Assembly: GCA_947683425.1 (NCBI GenBank)
Contig: CANTUQ010000009.1
Span: forward strand, 9,315,001 to 9,379,000
Reading direction: 5' to 3'
DNA length: 64,000 nucleotides
Source: Excoecaria cochinchinensis
Lineage: Eukaryota; Streptophyta; Magnoliopsida; Malpighiales; Euphorbiaceae
Shown: positions 24,500-32,661 of the stretch, one piece after another
Layout: every line of letters starts with the position of its first letter
Position numbering within the stretch: position 1 is the stretch's first letter
The notes under the pieces: model-generated
Seen by the model: the letters and a program-made list of their open reading frames with translations, nothing else
What the model was told of the DNA's origin: nothing
The model's database searches: none
Made by a program: the position numbers and the translations under genes

Positions 24500-24517
24500 A
24501 CTCTTCCCTCCTTAAAG
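24500..24517 (-). other. E1 polypurine tract
   Basis: The minus strand reads CTTTAAGGAGGGAAGAGT directly before the 3' LTR, preceded by AATTTCGAGGACGAAATT. The latter is the fossil end of a Tekay-type chromodomain frame (compare G1 at 62826-62843). Confidence 0.9.
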
Positions 24518-25340
24518 AATTTCGTCCTCGAAATTCACTTACACCGGAAGGATTCTCAACACTACGTTCCAAGACCCCAACAAACTGATACACTTCACTT
24601 TCAAACTACTCACTTGCTTACACCCATCGCCATCGCTATGCTCTTAAATCACCTCCTTACATTCGAACCAAACACGTTCAGCAAAATAATCCTTACTTAA
24701 CTGCACATCAGAAACCCAAAGCACAAACACTTCACGTACAAACCACCCGACCTTCGCCGATAGCCACACAAATCCTTTTAATACTTCAAAGATGTCCATC
24801 ATACATGCCATTCCTCTTTACCAATAATACTTTGTCAACTCCAAACCTTCTTACATTCACTTGTATGAGATCCCGAAATACTCCTTCTACTCACTCAAAC
24901 CAAACACAAATCACTTTCCTTAACAGTTGCTAGGCTGGCCATTCCTAACCTTAACCTTAATACCTAATACTCCATGTACACCCTGTCAGCTTTCTCTTAA
25001 TCAAACAGATATGCAAATGATTTTCGTGTATGGTCAAAAGGGACGATAATACAATGAAAATGCGATGACTCATGTATGCAGAGTGATACAATTGATGCTA
25101 TAATGATGCACTTTGTCCCATCCCCATGGTTTAATATGCTTTCATTCAAAAACTTTTTCTAGAGATAGCTGACAGGTATACAGAGTATTACCAAGACCTT
25201 ACAGAATCCAAGTGCCCTTCTTTCTCAAAGTACCAAAACAATCTTTACTCAAACATATCAAAACAAAACTTACCGGAAGGCTCGATAGGCTCTGTCTCTT
25301 CACTGCGGTGCGCAACAAATCCCGATGGCACTCGAGCAAC
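24518..25340 (-). other. E1 internal non-coding region
   Basis: About 820 bp lies between the Gag-tail pseudogene and the polypurine tract. It contains a conserved GGTAAGTTTTG soon after the ORF (around 25265-25275) and TAGCTGACAGGTATACAGAG (around 25165), both shared with E2 and partly with L. No coding frame is seen. Confidence 0.65.
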
Positions 25341-25809
25341 TCAAAGCAATTCCTCTACATCCCTCCTAGCTTGCTGGGCTAGATCCTCACTCATCTTCTT
25401 AGGACAATCGGCAATCCGGTGTCCCATGTTGCCACATCCATAACAAGCACCCATGAGTCTGCGACACGGACCTCGATGTCGCTTCTGACAGTGCTGACAT
25501 ATCGGTGGTACCCACTTCTTCTTACACTTGTCCCCGTGTTGCTTCTGACATTGTTGACACATCGGAGGTTCTCGAATCCTTTTTCTCGTCGGCACTTCCC
25601 TACCCGACACCTTTCTCTTCTGAGATCTTGAGAAACCAGAGGAGTGGTCAACCTATACAATATCCGTATCAACCCATGCACTAATGTCCTATCATCAGGA
25701 ACAGGATCGAAATCTTCAACTGGAGGCTGTTCGAAAACATTTGATCAGCACAAACTGGGTTCACACTTTTCATTGTCTCGCCCACATTCTCACTAGGATC
25801 AGACTCCAT
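25341..25809 (-). pseudogene. E1 Gag-tail zinc-knuckle protein (frameshifted)
   Basis: The ATG at 25809-25807 opens MESDPSENVGET, the same start as E3. A frame change after about 20 codons destroys the N-terminal half. The C-terminal half is readable at 25610-25341: it has CQQCQKQHGDKC and CQHCQKRHRGPC (C-X2-C-X3-H-X3-C) and CYGCGNMGHRIADC (C-X2-C-X4-H-X4-C), then KKMSEDLAQQARRDVEELL. These are three nucleocapsid-type zinc knuckles, as in Tekay Gag C-termini, with no capsid domain before them. A likely role, if intact, is RNA binding in particles supplied by an autonomous partner. This copy retains the first knuckle that is degraded in E3. Confidence 0.8.
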
Positions 25810-25948
25810 CTAGACACGACATAAGGCAAGACACATCTGCATTAGGCCACGACACAACCGACTCACATGCAAAAACACGACACAAACCAACTAGCATACC
25901 AAGACTTGACACTCAAACAAACAAAGGTGACCAGAACCGCCAAACCGC

Positions 25949-25960
25949 GCTCTGATACCA
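25949..25960 (-). other. E1 primer-binding site (Met-tRNA type)
   Basis: The minus strand reads TGGTATCAGAGC, 5 bp from the 5' LTR end at 25966. Confidence 0.9.
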
Positions 25961-25965
25961 CTAAA

Positions 25966-26653
25966 TGTAACACCCCCTACGTCCCCATTGGAAGGACGCC
26001 GGAGGGCGCTACACGACGCTCACTCACATACCGGCACACATACGCTATGCGGAGGCCTACATTTATAAAAAAACACGGGGAATTTAAAACTTTGGGAAGC
26101 AAAAGCATATACACATGCATACATATGATCATTCAGCGGAAGCATAAGGCAAACGATAAAACAGAGGAATAACTTAATACAGAAACATAATAACATTACA
26201 ACCTCAAAAATATTACATCCAGAATTTTACATATATAATTACATATAAAAAGGGCTACAGAAAAACATAATAAAAAAGGCTACAAAATTACAGAATCCGA
26301 AATACAAAAGCTGAAACAAAATCACAAAACACTTCTAACTCCTATGTGGCCAACCCTGCAGATGCTCGACACGAACAGAACCAAACCTGCCACCTGCACG
26401 GGAAAAGAACCCGTGCTAAGCGATAACGCTTAGTGGGGAGAACACATAAGCAATATGGACGGCCATTCACAATGATCATTAAGGCATAACACAAGCAAAT
26501 GGCATATGCGAAAATTCATCGCACATATATATAATATGTTTGCATATAAAAAAAACCATGCATTAAGAAGATCAGAACCGCATTCATAAACTTGATCAAA
26601 CGAGCCAAAGCAGGCAGAATACCAGGCAAGGTACAAATACTATCCTTCAGAAA
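25966..26653 (-). repeat. E1 5' LTR, segment 1 (3' end of the LTR in element sense)
   Basis: Equivalent to 20508-21196 of the 3' LTR. It holds the acceptor hairpin block (26394-26435). The GAC...GTC hairpin at 26459-26481 is partly decayed compared with 21000-21022. E2 interrupts it at the AGAAA target site (26649-26653 and 46970-46974). Confidence 0.92.
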
Positions 26654-28004
26654 TGTAAAACCCTAACCCATACGTAGGCGAACCCATCCGCAAGGGAGTA
26701 GGAAGCCGTACGAGTAAGTGTGTTACCGAACAGAAGCAATACAAAGCATATAAAAATACGGAAGAATTTCAAATTTAAAGAGAGGAAGCTGAACGTACAT
26801 ATTATGCTAAGGCGCATACACTAAGAGAAAACATACACACATGCATACTTATAATCATACAATAGAAACCTAGTAAGAAAGATACATAAGTGTGTAAATA
26901 TTTACATAGCTTACAATATTACATCAGAATTTTTACCTATTATTACATATACATATTACACAGATATAGAAAAATCCCAAATTACAAAGGCCGAACAAGA
27001 TACAAAACTTCTAGCTTCTATGTGGCCGACTCTGCAGATGCGCGACTTGAACAAAAGCAAACCTGCCACCTGCACTGGGAAAAGAACCCGTGCTAAGCGA
27101 TAACGCTTAGTGGGGAGAATATACAAAAATATAGACGGCCATTCACAACGGTCGCCAAAGTATAACACATACACAACAGCGAATGCATCAAGTCCTAACA
27201 GATAATTATACATGCAATAGCCACGCATTCAAATGTTCCTAACTGCGGTCATATACTCATATGATTGACACACCCAATTATCATGCCAAGAACGTAAACA
27301 CATGCTAATATAACGAAATTACTAAGATAGCTAACAATAAGGAACTATATAGCATCGTATTAAATTTGTCACGTATGCTAGTTCAAGATCACATTCATAA
27401 GTATGCAAATCAGTATACTTAATCTTAATAACTAACAATACATATTCATATTAATGTACATATACTTCAACCGTCGTATTCAGTAATTCAAAATCGCATT
27501 CATATACATGTTAATTTATCATATTACTATACAGAAATATAGTGTCAACATTATATGCCACACCGACTTCAATCACACATACTATATACAAGATCATTTA
27601 CAGATAAGGACAAAGGTACAATATGCAGCTTAGAGTTACATTAAGCCCACTCGGAGATTTGTAAGCACATTCACATCTCCCAAAATCATACTCATACTGA
27701 TATCACATTCTTATATTCATAACTGGTTCATATGACCGAAATCTTACACATTCAGATATCATATTCTCATATTCTTATTAGATAAAGCAAACGAAATACC
27801 TGCTGACTCAAAATAGTGGATAACGAGTAACAAACTATACCTTACGGGTACAAATCGCAAAGCACTATTACTTTCCATATTTCAAAAGCATTTCCCAAAA
27901 CAGGACCTTAAACAAGATCCATACACATACACATAATAGGGTTCGCGAGGAACCAATCGGGGACCTGATCAGGGTCCAAATCGTTCAAAGGGGCGCTGCA
28001 GCTA
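26654..28004 (-). repeat. E2 3' LTR, segment 1
   Basis: Starts TGTAAAACCCTAACCC (the partner reads TGTAACACCCCAACCC). It contains the acceptor hairpin block near 27075-27115 with CTAAGCGATAACGCTTAG, a GTACC/GGTAC hairpin near 27840 and the GGACCTGATCAGGGTCC hairpin at 27961-27977. It is cut at AGCTA (28000-28004) by E3 inside the hairpin ladder. Confidence 0.95.
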
Positions 28005-28370
28005 TGTCACACCCCAAAATGGCCCTGGTCGGAATGTGCATGCTAAGTCGGGATCGGAAGGGTATTTTGGTAATTTATGTTTGAGCAATTTGGAGTGTTA
28101 AGGACCTAATTGAAAAGATAATTAAGTTTGTTAAGAAAAGAAGTGTGTAAGTGAGTGAATTGTATTTTGTCTAAGGACTAAAGAGCATTAAAACAAGATA
28201 TTTATTAAGGAAAGGTTTGGGTGCATATGAGGGTATGGTACTTTGATTTGGAATGTTGAGTGGAGTTTGGGGTCCAATTGGATGTTGCCAAGTGGATTGT
28301 TGGGTAGGCATTGAAAGAAGAAAAGAAGAAAAGTAAGTGAGTGAGAGAGGAAAACACAGATTTGCAACCC

Positions 28371-28435
28371 GATCTCCCCTCTCACGCCTACTCCTCTTCT
28401 TCTCTTCTCCTTTCTTTGTTTCTCCTTTCTCTCAC
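28371..28435 (+). promoter_or_regulatory. CT-rich leader/start-site candidate in E3 LTR
   Basis: A long C/T-rich block about 370-430 bp into the LTR and just upstream of the splice-donor-like site. Equivalent blocks occur in E1 (about 24010-24130, minus), S1 (about 60590-60665) and the G1 LTR (about 63170-63240). Plant 5' leaders often look like this. No convincing TATA box was identified, so the start site is a guess. Confidence 0.35.
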
Positions 28436-29099
28436 GTTTGGTTTGGGTTGTGTTTGGCTTGGATTGTCCTTTGCTTGAAGAGGTAAGTTGGATTTAAGTT
28501 CTGTTCTTCTTCTTCTTCTCTTCCTCCTGGTTTTGGTTGAGTTAGGGTTTTGAAGTAACTGTGGATTTTGTTTGTGCAAGCTTGGGATTGTAAGAAAGAG
28601 CATTGTAAAGGCAAGGAAAAGAGAGAGATTTGATTTTGAAGCTGGAAGCCTGATTTTGGATCGTGATTTTTGAGGTTTGGGAGCTCTGTTTACTGCATTT
28701 GGATTTCTTAATGTTTTGCCTTAATCTCACTTAGGATGTTTATGTGTTTGCATTTCTGGAAATTGATGTGGTTTAGAATGTGTACATGCATGATTAAGTG
28801 AGTAAATGTGTTGGTAATGCATGATAAACATTGAATTGGAAGTTCTGAGTTTGGGTTTTTAACTTACTGTATTTTTAGGGTTTATGCTCTAGAATGGATT
28901 AAATGTGTTTAAGCAGGGTTTTAATGATTTGATTGTTGAATTAAGTTGCAATTGTCTTGTTTATGCTGTTTGGGACATCGATTGAAAGGTAAGATGAGTT
29001 TGGTGGTGTTTTGAATGAGATTGAAAATGAATTTATCGAGTTCTTGGAGTTCTGGGTAACTGGGAATGGAAAATCGCGTCTCTGTTCTGTGTGAGGCGA

Positions 29100-29525
29100 G
29101 TCACGTCGCGTGACTTAGAGTCACGGCGTGACTCGTGTGAAGGGCAGCGTGACTCCCAGTTGCGAAGCGTGACTCTTCTCTCTGTGAGAGGAAAGTCACG
29201 TCTCGTGACTTAGGGTCACGACGTGACCCTTGTGTATGGCAAAGCGTGACTCCAGTCGCGAAGCGTGACTCCTCTCTCTGTGAGAGGGAAGTCACGTCTC
29301 GTGACTTAGAGTCACGGCGTGACTCTGGTAAGGGCATTGCGTGACTCCTCTCTCTGTGAGAGGGAAGTCACGTCACGTGACATAGAGTCACGGCGTGACT
29401 CTTGTGAGGCCAGGCGTGACATAGAGTCACGTCCCGTGACTCTCTAGCAGGTCACGAGACGTGACACTAGGTCACGCCGTGACCCTCCTGTGAGGTCAGT
29501 CACAAGTCGTGACACGACTTGTGAC
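29100..29525. repeat. E3 palindrome array (GTCACG...CGTGAC type)
   Basis: A dense series of inverted repeats with GTCACG/CGTGAC arms, separated by CTCTCTCTGTGAGAG-type and short variable pieces. The last one has 13-bp perfect arms, GTCACAAGTCGTG and its complement, around one base (29499-29525). The equivalent array is at 33744-34170 in the 3' LTR. Confidence 0.92.
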
Positions 29526-30234
29526 CGACTCCTCTTCAGCTCCTTTTTCCGATTTCGCCCAGTTTTAAACCAAAATGGATTTCCTATTTCTTCTGTATGG
29601 GTCTTTACTTCTGTATAATTTATGTCAGACTGTTATACGCTCCTGTATGGCTTTTCTGTTTTACTTTGTTTCCCCACATGACTAGTTTTCTTGAAATGAC
29701 TTTCAAATGCTTTTATAGCTCTTTCCTCTATCGAGTGCTATCTTATTTTGCTCATCGGATTGGTTAGCCTATTTCAGTTATGATTAGCGATATGTTATGC
29801 ATATCTTTGATTGAATTCTGCTCTGAGAGTAATCTGTCATGCTTAGAAATATATAGTATCATTTCATGATTCAGATTATGCGTTTTTGGATTATTGGCAT
29901 GATATGATTCCACGTGTATTCCAGATATGCTTTAGTAACTTGAGTAGTGCTAAAATGCAATTGATTGACCTATTGCATACTCCAGAATATGACTTGTATG
30001 AGCTTTGATTGATATTATGCTTTAGCCTTTGAACTCATTGTATTATGTTAAAATGTATGGACTGTAATATGTTTTGCAATGCGAATTGCATGATGTACGA
30101 CCGACCTTATGAGCATATTTATATGTCTATTGTACTCTGATTTATGCATGATGTATATATGTATATATATATTTATGCGTTGTGTGATTCGGAATGTCTA
30201 TTATTTTATGCATGACCTGCGAGAGTCAGTCTAG

Positions 30235-30460
30235 TGGATAGTTAGGCATGCCTAATAGAGTCTTTCAGTAGCTGCAGCGCCCTTTGAATGTATTGGACCC
30301 TGATCAGGTCCCCCGTATGGTTCCTCGCGAACCCCCCCCTCAGTGCGGATCCTCGTGGTCCTTTTTAATGAATTTGGATCGGGTTAAGATCCCCCATCAG
30401 TAAAATGCTTTTGTGACAAAATAAAATGGTTTTCGATTTGTACCCGTAAGGTACTAATCA
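30235..30460 (+). other. Hairpin ladder of E3 5' LTR
   Basis: Consecutive short inverted repeats: TTAGGCATGCCTAA, GGACC/GGTCC around CTGATCA, GGTTC-CTCGC-GAACC, GGATC-CTCGT-GGTCC, GGATC-GGGTTAA-GATCC and GTACC-CGTAA-GGTAC. The same order is found, with changed but still paired stems, in E1, E2 and E4. L and S1 have counterparts with other stem sequences. Confidence 0.8.
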
Positions 30461-31317
30461 GTTCAGTACACTCGTTATCCACTATTGTGAGTCAGCAGGT
30501 GCTTTACTGGTTTGTATTACTTTGAAATAACTATATGAATGTGATATCCGTTTGATTATGATAAAGATCTCAGGAATCAGTTTATGTGTATATGAATGTG
30601 ATCATGGGCTTCTGAATGTATGTCTGTTTTAAATAAGCATGACTTTATATCTAACATGATTATCCGTACTCGTCATGTGATTTGTTATAAGTTTCTGAAT
30701 GCTTTGATTATGATGCGACTAGAGTATTTATGTATATGACTTAAACATGTTTTGTTAACATATTAGCTTGTGGACCGAAGCAGCTGTGATGGTAAGTATG
30801 TGATGATTACTGTACTCTCTGCATGATGATGATATGAATGTAATACTAAGTGGTTATGCCTTCAGTCCCCGTTATCAGAAGGTTTCTGCATGATGCTTAA
30901 TATATTAGAGTTGCGCAGCGGTATTGTGATGCTCTAAATGTTATCCTTTGGATATTTGACTAGTGTATGTGTTTGGCATGTCTAAGTATGTTCAATAGCT
31001 AGCACCCTTAACACGATGATGGGGTTGTCAGTTCCTGCCTAGGTACTTAGTGATATTTAATGCATGTGTTTAGCTCTTGTGACTCCGCATAGTAAGATGC
31101 TATCATTTGATACCCATGTAGGTTTATGCATGAGTTATAGTATGTAGTTCGGTATGATGATATTTGTATCGTATATTGTATGATGTCTGTATTGGTATAT
31201 CCTGGACATGAGTTCATGGTCTGTTTGTGAGTTATCGATTGAATGCTTTTATTATGCAGCCTGATTAGTGATATGCTTTGGATATCTACATTTGTCATCT
31301 GAATGTGTTTTGCCTTG

Positions 31318-31403
31318 ACGACCATTGTGAATGGCCGTCCATTATTCTTGTGTGTTCTCCCCACTAAGCGTTATCGCTTAGCACGGATTTCCTTTCCGTG
31401 CAG
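31318..31403 (+). other. Conserved triple hairpin at the LTR acceptor site (E3)
   Basis: Three adjacent inverted repeats: a 10-bp stem beginning GACGACCATT (one mismatch), CTAAGCG-TTAT-CGCTTAG, and GCACGGA-TTTCCTT-TCCGTGC. In E1 the last is GCACGGG-TTCTTTT-CCCGTGC and in L CACGGAT...ATCCGTG, so pairing is kept although bases change. The pyrimidine loop and the AG of the acceptor belong to this last hairpin. Confidence 0.8.
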
Positions 31404-31877
31404 GTGGCAGGTTTGGTTCTGTTCGAGTCGCGCTTCTGCAAGGTCGGCCACGTAGGAGTTAGAAGTTCTGTATTTTGTTCAGCTTCTGTATTTCAGCTTT
31501 TGTATTCGGTAGTATTGTATATGTAATTATTATGTTTCGTTCTTGAGTTTTCTTTTGGGAATGTAATAGTTAGTATGTCCTTATGTTTAGTTATTCCTTT
31601 GTTTTATTATTTTGATTATGCTTCCGTTGAATGGTCATCTGTATGCCTTTGTGTATGCTTTTGCTTAGTGCCTGCGTGTGCGTGAGTTATTGCATGTTCA
31701 GTCTGTGCCGCAAGGTAAGTCAAGGTAAGTTTTTAATTAATCCGTATTTCTGTATGCATGTTAAGTATGACTGTGTGCTTCCGCATTGTGCATGTGTATA
31801 TCTGTATATGTGAGCGTCGTGTAGCGTGTCCGTCGGCGTCCTTCCAACGGGGACGGCGATGGGGGTGTTACAGTTAG

Positions 31878-31890
31878 TGGTATCAGAGCT
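31878..31890 (+). other. E3 primer-binding site (Met-tRNA type)
   Basis: TGGTATCAGAGCT, 5 bp after the LTR end at 31872. Confidence 0.92.
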
Positions 31891-32000
31891 CAGGTTTGAT
31901 GGTTCTGGGTGTGTTGTTTGTTTTGTGTTGAGTCTTTACATGAGAGTCGGTTTTGTGTCGTGGCCTAATGCAGATGCGTCTTGTTTTGTGTCATGTCTAG

Positions 32001-32582
32001 ATGGAGTCTGATCCTAGTGAGAATGCGGGCGAGACAACAGAAAGTGTGAATCGAGTTAATGCTGATCAGGATGTTTCAGAGCATCTTTCAGTTGAAGATT
32101 CTGGTCGTGTTTCTGAGGATAGGGCTTTAGTACAAGGATTGATTCGGATTTTGGATAGATTGACTGCTCCTCGTGCTTCTCAAGATTTTGTTCAGCATGT
32201 TCCTCAGAAGAGAAAAGGATCGGTTAGTGAAGTGTCAACAGGAAAGAGGGTTCGAGAACCTTCGATGTGTCAACAATTTCAGAGGCAACATGGGAATAAG
32301 TATAAGAAGTGGGTACCGTCAGTATGTCAGCACTGTCAGAAGCGACATCGTGGTCCATGTCGGAAGCTTTTAGGTGCTTGTTTCAGGTGTGGCAGTATGG
32401 AACACCGGATTGCCGATTGTCCTAAGAAGATGAGTGAGAATCTAGCTGGGCAAGCTAGAAAGGATGTGGAGGATTTGCTCAGATCTTCTCAAGTGCCTAC
32501 AGAGTTTGTAGCATCTAGCAAGGATTCGAAGGAGACCGCGGGTTCTTCTGGTAAGTTACTTTGCAAGCTTTTGTCTAAGTAA
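32001..32582 (+). CDS. Zinc-knuckle Gag-tail protein of E3 (193 aa, intact)
   Basis: An uninterrupted ORF from ATG 32001, 111 bp after the primer site. It is the only protein of the element. Residues 1-80 are acidic/serine-rich, with a predicted helix EDRALVQGLIRILDRLT, then a basic QKRKG patch. Residues 90-140 carry knuckles: a degraded first one (C90 then F and Y in place of Cys), C109-C112-H116-C120 and C127-C130-H135-C140 (CFRCGSMEHRIADC). It ends with a Ser/Lys-rich tail. Tekay-type Gags end in similar knuckles, but no capsid, protease or RT is present. I infer RNA binding or packaging help in particles of an autonomous relative. Related but broken ORFs exist in E1 and E2 with the same MESDPSE start, which supports this start codon. 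Confidence 0.85.
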   Translation: MESDPSENAGETTESVNRVNADQDVSEHLSVEDSGRVSEDRALVQGLIRILDRLTAPRASQDFVQHVPQKRKGSVSEVSTGKRVREPSMCQQFQRQHGNKYKKWVPSVCQHCQKRHRGPCRKLLGACFRCGSMEHRIADCPKKMSENLAGQARKDVEDLLRSSQVPTEFVASSKDSKETAGSSGKLLCKLLSK

Positions 32583-32643
32583 GTTTTGTTTGTTTGGGTT
32601 GTGTGGATGTAAGTGTTTCGCTGTGAATTTCGAGGATGAAATT

Positions 32644-32661
32644 CTTTTAGGAGGGAAGAGT
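32644..32661 (+). other. E3 polypurine tract
   Basis: CTTTTAGGAGGGAAGAGT directly precedes the 3' LTR. The upstream AATTTCGAGGATGAAATT, read in frame, still spells the NFEDEILL end of a Tekay chromodomain protein, although pol is gone. Confidence 0.92.

Larger units (their letters stand above)
28483..31403 (+). other. Putative LTR-internal intron in E3 5' LTR
   Basis: Donor GAAGAG|GTAAGT, acceptor TTTCCTTTCCGTGCAG|GTGGCAG, length 2921 bp. CACTAAGC about 35 nt upstream of the AG could serve as branch site. The 3' LTR has the same pair at 33140 and 36052. If spliced, it removes almost all the structured leader before the ATG at 32001. Inference from sequence only. Confidence 0.45.
28005..31872 (+). 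repeat. E3 5' LTR (3868 bp)
   Basis: Runs TGTCACACCCCAAAATGG to GATGGGGGTGTTACA. Parts in order: CT-rich block (28370-28435), donor GAAGAG|GTAAGT (28483), GTCACG/CGTGAC palindrome array (29100-29525), palindrome TTAGGCATGCCTAA and hairpin ladder (about 30240-30460), GAC...GTC hairpin (31318-31340), CTAAGCGTTATCGCTTAG, acceptor hairpin (31381-31401), and a conserved exon-like block to about 31465. Compared with the 3' LTR it has an extra 13 bp near 28655 and a shorter C-run near 30325. Confidence 0.97.

Noticed and set aside
29101..29337. 78-aa repeat ORF, duplicated at 33746-33982
   Set aside because: Comes from the GTCACG palindrome array. Duplicated only because it is in both LTRs.
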